Assembly (NCBI RefSeq): GCF_017163705.1
Contig: NZ_JAFIWB010000001.1
Span: 434,001 to 498,000 of the forward strand
DNA length: 64,000 bases
Origin: Xanthomonas bonasiae
Lineage (GTDB): Bacteria > Pseudomonadota > Gammaproteobacteria > Xanthomonadales > Xanthomonadaceae
Direction: 5' to 3'
Position numbers and translations under genes: made by a program. This document shows positions 39,381 to 49,063 of the stretch, piece after piece; the stretch's first letter is position 1; every line of letters begins with the position of its first letter. Below the pieces are notes generated by a model that was not told the DNA's origin, searched no databases, and was given only the letters and a program-made list of their open reading frames with translations.

Positions 39381-39410
39381 AAGCCCACCCGCGAGGGTGG
39401 GCTTTTTTTA
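39381..39410 (+). terminator. Rho-independent terminator of receptor 1
   Basis: AAGCCCACCC (39381-39390) and GGGTGGGCTT (39395-39404) form a 10-bp stem with a GCGA loop. The T-run continues to 39409. It begins 20 bp after the stop codon. Confidence 0.93.
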
Positions 39411-39547
39411 TGCGTGGCGCCTGCTGGCGGAATATGCGCGACAGCGACTGCAAGCGTCCGCTTTGACGCCCGCAATGACCCACGGCCGCACGCGCGATGG
39501 CGCGGCCTTTTCGTTCGGTCGGTGGTTACCGTAAGGGGCGTGCCGCC

Positions 39548-41137
39548 TCAGCGGCTGCCTTGCCCCGCCGCTTCGAGCGATTGCGTCTCGAGCAACTGCT
39601 TCAGCTCGGCAAGATCCTCACCGTAACGTTGCCAACGCCCCATGTAGGCACGGGTCATCGACGTGCGCACCTGCACCACGCTGGCGGTGGCCACCGGCGC
39701 CTGATTCTGCTCGAAGCGCAGGCAGGCGTCGTCCCACGGCAATCCGCAGAACTCCAGCAGGCGGCGCGTGGTCGGCTCCTGCTCCAGCACCAGGTCTTCG
39801 TAGTCGATCTCCATGAACCGCTGCGGGAACAGCGCGCGCCAGTGCGCCATCAACCGTTCGAACATCAGGTAGTAGCGACCGACATCCATCAGGTCGAAGG
39901 AATAGTCGTAGTACGGCGAAGACAAGGCGAACAGCTGGCGGAAGTTGCTCAGGCAGGTGTCCATCGGATCGCGCCTTAGGCAGACGATGCGCGCGTTCGG
40001 CAACGCCCGCGCGATGTGCCCCACGTATAGGAAATTGTGCGGCAGCTTGTCCACGAAGCGCGGCTTGGCGGCGGTGCCGGGACGAGTGGATTCGACGTAG
40101 GCACGGCCGAGTTCGCGCCAGTCCAGCCCCTGCAGCTGGGTCAGCGTGGCCACGTCCAGGATCGCCGGCGATGGCGTGCGCACCAGGCGCTTGAGCGCCA
40201 CCGAGAAATTCTGCAGCTCGCCGGCCGAGTGCACCTGCGGATGGCTGGACAGGATCCGGTCCACCAGGGTGGTGCCGCTGCGCGGCATGCCGACCACGAA
40301 GATCGGCTCCTGGCTGTCGAAGCCTGACGTGGGCGCAGCGTCGGCGCGGAAGGCCCGCTGCAACGCCTCGAACAGCACCGCATCGTGCTCGGACGTGTAG
40401 CCGCGCGCGCGCTTCTGTACCGCCTTGCCCTGCACGTAGCCACGGAACGCGGCATGGTAGTCGCCGAGATCCTCGTGCTCCTTGGCCAGCGCCAGGTTGA
40501 GGTACAGCACCGCTTCCGGCGCCTCGCCGGCCGAAGCCAGCGCCTGCTCCAGCAAGGCCAGGTTGTTTTCGTCCTCGCTCCACTTGCGCAACTGCGACAG
40601 CGACAGATAGACCTTCCAGTAGCGCGGCTCCAGGGCCAGGCAGGCCCGGTATTCCTGCTCGGCTTCCTGCAGGCGCCCGGAGAACAGCAGCGAGGTGCCG
40701 AGGTTGTAGCGGAAGCTGGCCTGCTGCGGCGCGAGTTGCACCGCCTGGGTGAACGCCTGCAGCGCGGCGACGTGCTCGTTGACCTGGGTATAGACCACAC
40801 CCAGCGTGTCCAGCGTATGCGCGTCGGTCGGCCGCAACGCCATCGCCTGGTCGGCGAAGCGCTGCGCCTCCTGCATGAAGCGTCCCATCGCCAGCACCTT
40901 GGCCAGCTGCGTCGCGTAGTCCGCACGCTGCGGATTCAACGTCGTCGCCTGATACAGGTGCGCCGCGGCGGGTTGCATCTGTTTCAACTCCAACGCCGCC
41001 ACGCCGGCCACGAAATGCACGCCGGGGTGTTGCGGCAACGCGCGCAGAAGCTGCTGCGCGAGCCGCTGCGCCTGGCCCCAGTCGCGCTGGTTGAGCGCGG
41101 CGACGGCCTGGTTGTAGAGCTGAACCTGTTCGGTCAT
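39548..41137 (-). CDS. TPR-repeat sulfotransferase
   Basis: A 529-residue protein with TPR repeats over about residues 1-240 (for example LLRALPQHPGVHFVAGVAAL and TLDTLGVVYTQVNEHVAAL). A PAPS-dependent sulfotransferase domain starts near residue 280. The 5'-phosphosulfate-binding loop VVGMPRSGTTLVDRILSSHP and the ARIVCLRRDPMDTCLSNF region are intact. It is expected to transfer sulfate to a peptide or other small acceptor in the cytoplasm. It lies between two TonB-dependent receptor genes and is convergent with the first. The acceptor is unknown. Confidence 0.9.
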   Translation of the reverse strand: MTEQVQLYNQAVAALNQRDWGQAQRLAQQLLRALPQHPGVHFVAGVAALELKQMQPAAAHLYQATTLNPQRADYATQLAKVLAMGRFMQEAQRFADQAMALRPTDAHTLDTLGVVYTQVNEHVAALQAFTQAVQLAPQQASFRYNLGTSLLFSGRLQEAEQEYRACLALEPRYWKVYLSLSQLRKWSEDENNLALLEQALASAGEAPEAVLYLNLALAKEHEDLGDYHAAFRGYVQGKAVQKRARGYTSEHDAVLFEALQRAFRADAAPTSGFDSQEPIFVVGMPRSGTTLVDRILSSHPQVHSAGELQNFSVALKRLVRTPSPAILDVATLTQLQGLDWRELGRAYVESTRPGTAAKPRFVDKLPHNFLYVGHIARALPNARIVCLRRDPMDTCLSNFRQLFALSSPYYDYSFDLMDVGRYYLMFERLMAHWRALFPQRFMEIDYEDLVLEQEPTTRRLLEFCGLPWDDACLRFEQNQAPVATASVVQVRTSMTRAYMGRWQRYGEDLAELKQLLETQSLEAAGQGSR

Positions 41138-41750
41138 GGATGCGCCTGATAGTCCCCCGGGAAGCCGGCAACGCCACGACACGAGCCGCGGTGCACCGAA
41201 CCGACATTATGCCCGGCACCACAAACCGTGGCCGATGCGTGCATCCGCTCAGCCTTCACACGCAACCGGGCCACGCGAATGTCTGCGCCTGCCGGCGCGA
41301 CCGGGAGGAGAAGCACAGGGGCGACAATCGGATATTCGGCGCTGCTCCCGCGTTAGCCACAGCCTTACCGGTTGCGGAGCAATGCATAAAAATATGCCGA
41401 ATTCGTCATTTCAAATGACTCACCTCGACTGCATCATGGATGCATGAATCCCGCCATGGCCAGGCGAAAACCAATTGATTTTCATGGTTTTTATCACATT
41501 ATTTTAATGAATGGCAAGAAAAGTCACAATGTACGGATTCTTATCCATAGTGCCATAGGCACTGGTGATTTGCGCATTTTTGTGATTCGAGGCTCATCGA
41601 GTACCCGCGATTTATACACATTGCCGCATTTTTGATGCGGATGACGGCAGATCCGGCCCCAACCCGTTGCACGCGGTAGCACGCCGTTATTACGTTTGGG
41701 TTAAGGCCGTTCAGGGACGGCCTGCCACCCCACTTCATCGAAGGTAAGCA
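41138..41750. promoter_or_regulatory. AT-rich control region upstream of receptor 2
   Basis: 613 bp between divergent genes. From about 41380 to 41640 the sequence is much richer in A and T than anything else in the window. It holds TGCATC-ATG-GATGCA (41430-41444), AGTGCC-ATA-GGCACT (41549-41563) and the hairpin CCGCAT/ATGCGG (41624-41640). TTACGTTTGGGT (41690-41701) follows 49 nt before the receptor start. A short open frame (41444-41635) is discussed in the findings. Confidence 0.6.
41690..41701 (+). promoter_or_regulatory. Shared 12-mer upstream of receptor 2
   Basis: An exact copy of the 12-mer at 36448-36459, ending 49 nt before the second receptor gene. Confidence 0.5.
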
Positions 41751-44700
41751 ATGAGCAATCGCCCCGATCGAAAGGCATTCAAGCGCACCGCCCTGGCCAT
41801 CATCCTCAGCACTTCGCTGGCCCAAGGCGCGGTGCATGCGCAAAGCACCACCGGCAGCATTTACGGTTCCGCGCCGGCCACCGGGACCAGCATCACCATC
41901 CAGAGCGACACCGGGTTGAGCCGTACCGTGCCGGTCGACGGCAATGGCCGCTACACCCTCGGCTCGCTGCCGATCGGCAGCTACACCGTGATCCTGCGGC
42001 GTGGCGAAGAAACCATCGACACGCGCAAGAACGTCCTGCTGCGCGTCGGATCGGGTACGGAAGTCTCGTTCGCAGCGGCCGACGCCACCACACTGGAAGC
42101 ACTGACCGTCACCGCCGCCAGCGTGCCGAAGATCGACGTCAGCAGCACCGCATCGCGATCGGTGATCACTTCCGAACAACTGGACACGCTGCCGCTGGGT
42201 CGCAGCGCCGAAGCGATCGCGCTGCTCGCGCCGGGCACCGTCTCCGGCAGCGGCGCATTCACCAACGGCAGCCGCTCGGTGGTGTCCTTCGGCGGTTCCG
42301 GAGTGACCGAGAATGCGTATTACATCAACGGATTCAACGTCAGCAATCCGCTGAACAACCTCGGCGGCCTGAGCCTGCCTTACGGCGCGATCGACCAGCA
42401 GGAAACCTACACCGGCGGCTACAGTTCCAAGTACGGGCGCTCCACCGGCGGCGTGATCAACCAAGTCGGCAAGCGCGGCACCAACGAGTGGCACTTCGGT
42501 TTCCAGACCACCTGGGCGCCGGATTCGCTGGCCAGCTCGCCGCGCGATGTCTGGTACCCGAGCGCTAGCCTGGCCAGCGACTACGCCTACGAAAACCCCG
42601 ACCTCGCCGGCACCCTGTATCGCCGGCGCAAGGGCGACACCAGCAGCAACACCACCTACAGCGCCTATGCCGGCGGCCCGTTGATCGAGGATCGCCTGTT
42701 CGTCTTCGTCGCCGGCGAATCCAACAAGACCGATGGCATCGACACCAACAACAGCGCCGACAGCATCCAGGCGCGCAACCACTACAACTACAGCGCGCCG
42801 AAGTTCTACGGCAAGATCGACTGGAACATCAACGACAGCAACATCCTGGAATACACCCGCATCCAGAACACCGACCGCCGCGCCGGCTACTACACGTCCT
42901 ACGACTACGACACCCTCAGCGAAGGCGACCGCACCGGCACCTATCCGGACACCTACAAGCTCACCGACACCTACGACATCTTCAAGTACACCGGCTACCT
43001 GACCGACAACCTGACCTTGAACGCGACCTGGGGCCGCAGCCTGGAACGGGATTACCAGGCCAATCCGGTGTCCTCGGACCTGCCCTACATCAGCGGCGTC
43101 ACCAACCAGGATCCGTCGATCACCGGCGGCACCGCGATCACCAACAACCAGGCCTCGACCACGGTCAAGAACGCCAACGCGCAGAACAAGACCCGCGGCC
43201 TGCGCGTGGAACTGGAATACCGCATCGGCAACCACGACCTGACCGCCGGCGTGGACAACATGTACTTCAACGCCTACAACGAAGGCGTCGACACCAGCGG
43301 TCCGGGCTATCGCTGGATCTACAGCAAGGCGTCCAACCCGAACGTGGCCATCGATCCCAACCTCGGGGTCGGCGCTGCCGGCGGCGACGGCTATTACGTG
43401 CAGAAGTACATCTTCACCACCGCCACCAGCATGGCGGTGGAGCAGAAGGCCTACTACCTGGAAGATCGCTGGCAGGTGAGCGACAACTGGCTGCTGACCC
43501 TGGGCGTGCGCAATGACAAGTTCACCAACTTCAACAGCAGCCACGTGGCCTACGTGGACAGCGGCGACCAGTGGGCCCCGCGCGCGGGCGTGAGCTGGGA
43601 CGTGTTCGGCGACGCCTCGTTCAAGCTGTTCGCCAACCTCGGCCGCTACTATCTTGCGTTGCCCAACAGCGTCGCCATCCGCGGCGCCTCGGCCTCGACC
43701 TACACCCGCGAGTACTTCACCTACACCGGCATCGATGCGAACGGCGAGCCCACCGGCCTGACCGCGCTGGGACCGGGCCCGGTGTCCAGCAACGGCGAAT
43801 ACGGCGAAGCGCCGGACCCGAATTCGTTCACGCCCAGCGACCTGAAGTCGCAGTATCAGGACGAGCTCATCGTCGGCTTCGAGAAGACCATCGGCGACAA
43901 GTGGAACTCCGGCGCCAAGGTCACCTATCGCAAGCTGCAGTCGGCGATCGACGATGTCTGCGACAGCGACAAGATGTCGAGCAAGCTCACCGCGCTCGGC
44001 ATCGATCCGGATTCGGTCACGATCCCCGGCTGCGTGCTGTTCAACCCTGGCGAGAGCAACACCTACAAGCTCGCCAACGTGGACGGCTCCGGCTACACCA
44101 CCTTGAAGATGTCGCGCTCGGACTGGGGCTTCACCGATTCTGCCAAGCGCAACTACGCCGCCGTCGACCTGTTCCTGGAGCATCCGTTCGATCAGAAGTG
44201 GTACGGCCGCGTCGACTACACCTGGTCGCACAGCTACGGCAACACCGAAGGCCAGGTAAAGTCGGACATCGGCCAGACCGACGTGTCCAAGACCCAGGAC
44301 TGGGATTCGGCGCCGCTGATGTACTACGCGGGCGGCGATCTGGCCAACGATCGCCGGCACCAGCTGAAGGCCTTCGGCGCCTATCAATTCACGCCGGAGT
44401 GGATGGTGTCGGCCACGCTGAAGGTCGCTTCGGGCATGCCGAAGTCCTGCCTGGGCTACTTCGGCAGCGACGAATCGGATCCGATCAGCTACGGCTCGGC
44501 GTACCACTACTGCGGCGGCAGCCCGTCCAGCCCGGGCCAGTCCGGTCGCCTGCCCTGGACCAAGCTGGTGGACCTGGGCGTGACCTATCGGCCGGCCTTT
44601 GCCGACCACAAGCTGGCGTTCGGGCTGCAGGCGTTCAACGTGTTCAACGAGCGCAAGCCGGTACAGATCGACGCGACCTACGAAACCGACCCCTACACCG

Positions 44701-44777
44701 TGTCCAACACCTATGGGATCGGCACCTACTACACCCAGCCGCGTTACGTGCGCCTGTCGGCGTCCTACGACTTCTGA
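41751..44777 (+). CDS. TonB-dependent receptor 2, Oar-like with carboxypeptidase-regulatory domain
   Basis: A 1008-residue outer-membrane receptor. The signal peptide ends near AVHAQ. A carboxypeptidase-regulatory/Ig-like domain covers about residues 33-100 (VDGNGRYTLGSLPIGSYTV), typical of the Oar subgroup. The plug follows (LDTLPLGRSAEAIALLAPGT, GSRSVVSFGGSG), then a barrel ending RYVRLSASYDF. Cys pairs occur in late loops. The ATG follows AAGGTAAGCA, with AAGG as ribosome site. Ligand unknown; Oar-type receptors have been linked to protein or peptide handling in other bacteria. A strong terminator lies downstream. Confidence 0.94.
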   Translation: MSNRPDRKAFKRTALAIILSTSLAQGAVHAQSTTGSIYGSAPATGTSITIQSDTGLSRTVPVDGNGRYTLGSLPIGSYTVILRRGEETIDTRKNVLLRVGSGTEVSFAAADATTLEALTVTAASVPKIDVSSTASRSVITSEQLDTLPLGRSAEAIALLAPGTVSGSGAFTNGSRSVVSFGGSGVTENAYYINGFNVSNPLNNLGGLSLPYGAIDQQETYTGGYSSKYGRSTGGVINQVGKRGTNEWHFGFQTTWAPDSLASSPRDVWYPSASLASDYAYENPDLAGTLYRRRKGDTSSNTTYSAYAGGPLIEDRLFVFVAGESNKTDGIDTNNSADSIQARNHYNYSAPKFYGKIDWNINDSNILEYTRIQNTDRRAGYYTSYDYDTLSEGDRTGTYPDTYKLTDTYDIFKYTGYLTDNLTLNATWGRSLERDYQANPVSSDLPYISGVTNQDPSITGGTAITNNQASTTVKNANAQNKTRGLRVELEYRIGNHDLTAGVDNMYFNAYNEGVDTSGPGYRWIYSKASNPNVAIDPNLGVGAAGGDGYYVQKYIFTTATSMAVEQKAYYLEDRWQVSDNWLLTLGVRNDKFTNFNSSHVAYVDSGDQWAPRAGVSWDVFGDASFKLFANLGRYYLALPNSVAIRGASASTYTREYFTYTGIDANGEPTGLTALGPGPVSSNGEYGEAPDPNSFTPSDLKSQYQDELIVGFEKTIGDKWNSGAKVTYRKLQSAIDDVCDSDKMSSKLTALGIDPDSVTIPGCVLFNPGESNTYKLANVDGSGYTTLKMSRSDWGFTDSAKRNYAAVDLFLEHPFDQKWYGRVDYTWSHSYGNTEGQVKSDIGQTDVSKTQDWDSAPLMYYAGGDLANDRRHQLKAFGAYQFTPEWMVSATLKVASGMPKSCLGYFGSDESDPISYGSAYHYCGGSPSSPGQSGRLPWTKLVDLGVTYRPAFADHKLAFGLQAFNVFNERKPVQIDATYETDPYTVSNTYGIGTYYTQPRYVRLSASYDF

Positions 44778-44837
44778 CCATCTGCGGCGGGACGTCCGCC
44801 CAGGACGTTCCGCCGCAACGCAGCGCCTCTCTCTCCT

Positions 44838-44863
44838 GCCCCGGCTCCGCCGGGGCTTTTTTT
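44838..44863 (+). terminator. Rho-independent terminator of receptor 2
   Basis: GCCCCGGC (44838-44845) and GCCGGGGC (44849-44856) with a 3-nt loop, followed by seven T. It lies 60 bp past the receptor stop. Confidence 0.93.
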
Positions 44864-44897
44864 GCGCGTGGCGCCGGCAGGCATCGCCGGCAATGCC

Positions 44898-46490
44898 TCA
44901 GCGGCCCAGCAGCGCCATCGCCGCATTGTGCCCGGGCGCGCCGGTCACGCCGCCGCCCGGATGGGTACCGGAACCGCACAGGTAAAGGCCGGGAATCGCG
45001 CCGCGGTAGTTGGCCTGGCCGAGCATCGGGCGCGCGCTGAACAACTGGTTGAGGCTCAGCGCGCCATGGAAGATGTCGCCGCCGATCAGGCCGAAGGTGC
45101 GCTCCAGGTCCAGCGGGGTCAGCGCCTGCCGGCCCAGCACCGAGTCGGCGAAGCCCGGCGCGTAGCGCTCGACGGTGGCGATCATCAGCTCGGCCACCTC
45201 GTCGCGGTGCGCGTCCCAGCTGCGCCCGTCCGCCAGTTGCGGCGCCACGTGCTGGCAGAACAGGCTGGCCACGTGCTGGCCGGGCGGCGCGAGCGAATCG
45301 TCCAGCGTACTGGGAATCAGCAGTTCGACGATGGGCTCGCGCGACCAGCCATGCGCGCGCGCATCGCGGTAGGCGCGATCCATGTAGTCCAGGCTCGGCG
45401 CCAGGATGATGCCGGCGGTAAGGTGGTCGCCCTGCCCCGGCAACGCACGGAACTGCGGCAAGCGCGACAGCGCCACGTTCATCCGGAACGTGCCCGAACC
45501 GCAGCGCCAGTTGGCCATGCGTTCGCGGGTGGCGGCCGGCACCTGCGCCGGGTCGAGCAGGCGCTCGTACAGCAGCTTGGGATTGACGTTGGCGACGACG
45601 CGGCGCGCATGCAGGCGCTCGCCGTGTTCGGTGACCACGCCGACCGCGCGCCCGTCCTCGACCAGGATCTCGCGCACGCCGGCGTCGGTGCGGATCTGCG
45701 CGCCGGCGGCGATCGCCGCCTTGGCCATCGCCTGGGTGATCGCGCCCATGCCGCCGAGCGCATGGCCCCACGCGCCCTTGGCCCCGTTGCTCTCGCCGAA
45801 CACGTGGTGCAGCAGCACGTAGGCCGAGCCCGGCGTGTACGGGCTGGCGTAGTTGCCGACGATGCCGTCGAAGCCGAACAAGGCCTTGACCGGGTCGCTC
45901 TCGAACCAGCGCTCCAGGTACTCGGCGGCGGAGATGGTGAACAGGTCCAGCAGCTCCTGGCGCAGGCCGGGATCGAGCGCATGCAGGCGGCGGCCGAGGC
46001 GGCCGGCACGCAGCAGTTCCGGCAGCGCCTGCACCCAGCCGCCATCGGTGACGTTCGGCGGCGGCTGCAGCGCCAGCGCACGCAGCACGTCGGCGATGCG
46101 TTCCAGCCGCGCTTCGTAGGCCGGCAGGCGCTCGGCGTCGCGAGCGGAGAACTTCGCCACCTGCGCCTGGGTGATGCCGGCGCCGGCCAGCAGGTAGCGG
46201 TCGTCGGGCAGCGGCACGAAGTTGTTGCAGCGGCGCGGCACGATACGCAGGCCGTGTGCGGCCAGGTCGAGATCGGCGATCACCTTCGGCTGCAACAGCG
46301 ACACCGTGTAGGACGCCACCGAATTGCGGAAGCCCGGATGGAATTCCTCGGTGACCGCAGCGCCGCCGACCACGCCGCGCCGCTCCAGCACGGTGACCTT
46401 CCAGCCGGCGCGCGCCAGGTAGGCGGCGCAGACCAGGCCGTTGTGGCCGGCGCCGACGATCAGGGCATCGCAGGACGGTTCGCGCTTCAT
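44898..46490 (-). CDS. FAD-dependent oxidoreductase, phytoene-desaturase/PYROXD2-like
   Basis: A 530-residue flavoprotein of the CrtI-like amine-oxidase/desaturase superfamily. The N-terminal dinucleotide motif IVGAGHNGLVCAAYLA and ERRGVVGGAAVTEE match. The substrate/FAD region (GGMGAITQAMAKAAIAAGAQ) and the C-terminal FAD motif (LYLCGSGTHPGGGVTGAPG) are present. It resembles PYROXD2 proteins more than carotenoid enzymes, and no carotenoid genes adjoin. The ATG at 46490 was preferred; an ATG at 46502 adds four residues, and neither has a strong ribosome site. Divergent from the M13 peptidase. Confidence 0.87.
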   Translation of the reverse strand: MKREPSCDALIVGAGHNGLVCAAYLARAGWKVTVLERRGVVGGAAVTEEFHPGFRNSVASYTVSLLQPKVIADLDLAAHGLRIVPRRCNNFVPLPDDRYLLAGAGITQAQVAKFSARDAERLPAYEARLERIADVLRALALQPPPNVTDGGWVQALPELLRAGRLGRRLHALDPGLRQELLDLFTISAAEYLERWFESDPVKALFGFDGIVGNYASPYTPGSAYVLLHHVFGESNGAKGAWGHALGGMGAITQAMAKAAIAAGAQIRTDAGVREILVEDGRAVGVVTEHGERLHARRVVANVNPKLLYERLLDPAQVPAATRERMANWRCGSGTFRMNVALSRLPQFRALPGQGDHLTAGIILAPSLDYMDRAYRDARAHGWSREPIVELLIPSTLDDSLAPPGQHVASLFCQHVAPQLADGRSWDAHRDEVAELMIATVERYAPGFADSVLGRQALTPLDLERTFGLIGGDIFHGALSLNQLFSARPMLGQANYRGAIPGLYLCGSGTHPGGGVTGAPGHNAAMALLGR

Positions 46491-46657
46491 CCCGGGGATC
46501 ATACCGGCCCGCCGGCCTCACGCCTGCTGAGCGAGGCCCGCTGAGCGCGGGCGCCCGGCCCATGACCTTCGACACCCCTGAAACCCCGGGCAGCGGCGTA
46601 CAGTCTCGCCACGGCCCCTAGGGCCATTCCGTATCCACGCTGGCTTGGAGCTTCCTT

Positions 46658-48781
46658 GTGACCTTTCGCAATCCCCAGATGCTGTTGTTGACCCTGGCCG
46701 TGAGCGCCGCCCTGAGCGGCTGCAACAAGCCCGACGCGGCAGCGCCTGCCGCCGACACCGCCAAGACCGAGGCCGCCGCGCCGGCGCCTGCCGCCGCGCC
46801 GGCCGAGCTGAAGCTCGACACCAGCAAGCTGCCGCCCTACAACGCGTTCAGCGCCAACGACCTGGACCCGACCAAGGAGGCCTGCAGCGACTTCGCCGGC
46901 TACGTCAACGGCAAGTGGCTGGCCGCCAACGAAATCCCCAAGGACCGCAGCAGCTGGGGCGCGTTCTCGATCCTGGACGAGCGCTCGGTCGCCGTGCAGC
47001 ACCAGTTGGCCGAGCAGGCCGCCGCTGCGGCCAACGCGCAGGGCGTGGACAAGATCGTCGGCGATTTCTGGTCCTCGGGCATGGACGAAGCCAAGGTCAA
47101 CGCGCAGGGCATAGAGCCGCTGAAGGCCGACCTGGCCGCGATCGACAGCCTCAAGGACGGCCCGGCGGTGGCCGAGTACCTGCGCCAGAGCGCGGCCAAG
47201 GGCGAGAACGGCCTGTTCGGCTTCGGCGCCGAGGCCGATTTCAAGAACTCCTCGATGAACATGGCCTACGCGATGCAGGGCGGCCTGGGCCTGCCCGACC
47301 GCGGCTATTACTTCGATGCCGACAAGAAGGACAAGCTCAACGCCTACCAGGCGCACGTGGCCAAGGTGCTGGAGCTGTCCGGAGTGCCGGCCGCCGATGC
47401 GGCCAAGCAGGCCAAGGACGTGGTGGCGCTGGAAACGCGCCTGGCCAAGGTCTCCAAGTCCAGCGAGCAGATGTCGCGCGACGCCGAGCTGTCCTACAAC
47501 CCGGTGACCCCGGCCGAAGCCGACAAGCTGGCCCCGAACTTCCCGTGGACCAAGTTCTTCGAATCGCAGGGCGTGGCGGTGCCGGAGAAGTTCTCGCTGG
47601 CGATCCCGGCGTTCCACCAGGAAGTGAGCAAGGCGCTGGGCGACACCGACCCGTCGGTGTGGCGCGCCTACCTGCGCTTCCACACCGTCGACAGCGCTTC
47701 GCCGTACCTGAGCGATGCGTTCGCACAGGAGAGCTTCGCGTTCTACGGCAAGGAGCTCAACGGCCAGGCCGAGATGAAGCCGCGCTGGAAGCGCGTGCTC
47801 GGCAGCATCGAGGACGGCGCCGGCGAGGCGATGGGCCAGATGTACGTCAAGGTGGCGTTCTCGCCCGACGCCAAGAGCAAGATGCAGCAGCTGGTGGACA
47901 ACCTGCGCCAGGCGCTGAAGGCGCGCATCGAGAACGTCACCTGGATGAGCCCGGAGACCAAGGCCAAGGCGATCGCCAAGTGGGAGACCTTCACCCCGAA
48001 GATCGGCTACCCGGACAAGTGGCGCGACTACAGCGGCCTGAGCACCCAGCGCGACAGCTACCTGGACAACGTGCGCGCCGCCACCGCGTTCAACTACAAG
48101 TACAACCTGAGCAAGATCGGCAAGCCGGTGGACAAGACCGAATGGGGCATGACCCCGCAGACGGTCAATGCCTACTACAACCCGCTGCAGAACGAGATCG
48201 TGTTCCCGGCCGCGATCCTGCAGCCGCCGTTCTTCGATCCCACTGCCGACGACGCGTTCAACTATGGCGGCATCGGCGCGGTGATCGGCCACGAGATGAC
48301 CCACGGCTACGACGACCAGGGCGCGCGCTTCGGGCCGACCGGCAACTTCGAGAACTGGTGGACGCCGGCCGACGCCAAGAACTTCGCCGGGCTCACCGGC
48401 AAGCTGGTCAAGCAGTTCGACGAGTACAAGGTGGACGGCAAGCCGGTCAACGGCAAGCTGACCCTGGGCGAGAACATCGCCGACCTGGGCGGCCTGTCCA
48501 CCGCCTACGACGCGATGAAGAAGGCCACCGAGGGCAAGGACGATCCGAAGGTCGGCGGCATGACCCGCGACCAGAACTTCTTCCTCAACTGGGCCACCGT
48601 GTGGCGCACCAAGTACACCCCGCAGAACGCGGCGGTGCGCCTGACCACCGACCCGCACGCCCCGGCGCAGTTCCGCGCGATGGGCGCGCCGTCGAACCTG
48701 CCGGCCTTCGCCGCCGCGTTCCAGTGCAAGCCCGGATCGCCGATGGTGCGCGCCGGCGACAAGCAGGTCGTGATCTGGTAA
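46658..48781 (+). CDS. pepO: M13-family zinc metallopeptidase, lipoprotein (PepO-like)
   Basis: A 707-residue neprilysin-type peptidase exported as a lipoprotein (lipobox LSGC near residue 22). The zinc site is complete: HEMTH with His545, Glu546 and His549, and Glu605 in GENIADLGG. The substrate-binding NAYYNP and the LPAFAAAFQCK C-terminal block are present. M13 enzymes cut oligopeptides. The start is GTG at 46658 with a GGAG site 9 nt before it. It is followed by a terminator and by a second M13 gene lacking the zinc site. Confidence 0.95.
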   Translation: MTFRNPQMLLLTLAVSAALSGCNKPDAAAPAADTAKTEAAAPAPAAAPAELKLDTSKLPPYNAFSANDLDPTKEACSDFAGYVNGKWLAANEIPKDRSSWGAFSILDERSVAVQHQLAEQAAAAANAQGVDKIVGDFWSSGMDEAKVNAQGIEPLKADLAAIDSLKDGPAVAEYLRQSAAKGENGLFGFGAEADFKNSSMNMAYAMQGGLGLPDRGYYFDADKKDKLNAYQAHVAKVLELSGVPAADAAKQAKDVVALETRLAKVSKSSEQMSRDAELSYNPVTPAEADKLAPNFPWTKFFESQGVAVPEKFSLAIPAFHQEVSKALGDTDPSVWRAYLRFHTVDSASPYLSDAFAQESFAFYGKELNGQAEMKPRWKRVLGSIEDGAGEAMGQMYVKVAFSPDAKSKMQQLVDNLRQALKARIENVTWMSPETKAKAIAKWETFTPKIGYPDKWRDYSGLSTQRDSYLDNVRAATAFNYKYNLSKIGKPVDKTEWGMTPQTVNAYYNPLQNEIVFPAAILQPPFFDPTADDAFNYGGIGAVIGHEMTHGYDDQGARFGPTGNFENWWTPADAKNFAGLTGKLVKQFDEYKVDGKPVNGKLTLGENIADLGGLSTAYDAMKKATEGKDDPKVGGMTRDQNFFLNWATVWRTKYTPQNAAVRLTTDPHAPAQFRAMGAPSNLPAFAAAFQCKPGSPMVRAGDKQVVIW

Positions 48782-48804
48782 GTCTGGCGATCCGCTGCAA
48801 CCCG

Positions 48805-48836
48805 AAAAGGCCCGGCATGTCCGGGCCTTTTCTTTG
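48805..48836 (+). terminator. Rho-independent terminator after pepO
   Basis: AAAAGGCCCGG (48805-48815) and CCGGGCCTTTT (48821-48831) pair over 11 bp with a 5-nt loop. The T-run is TTTTCTTT. It begins 24 bp after the stop codon. Confidence 0.92.
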
Positions 48837-49063
48837 CGCGCTGCGCGCCATGCCGCGGAAGCCCGCGCTGGCGCGGAAGCGGCCGGCGCCGCACGCCTGG
48901 ATGCGTGTGCGACAGCGCGCCGGCGACACCCGCACGACGGCCCTGTACCCACACGCACATCCATCTGAACCGGTTAGGCAAAGCCGCGCCGCAGCATGGA
49001 CACAGCTGCGGGCCGCAGCTTGTTAAACTCCGCCGACTTTAATCCTGACCGGATTCGCTCCCG

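Noticed and set aside
36484-39483. 999-codon open frame on the minus strand across receptor 1
   Set aside because: Antisense to a clear TonB-dependent receptor; Val/Ala/Arg-rich with no domain.
41541-44609. 1022-codon open frame on the minus strand across receptor 2
   Set aside because: Antisense shadow of the Oar-like receptor gene; no recognisable domain.
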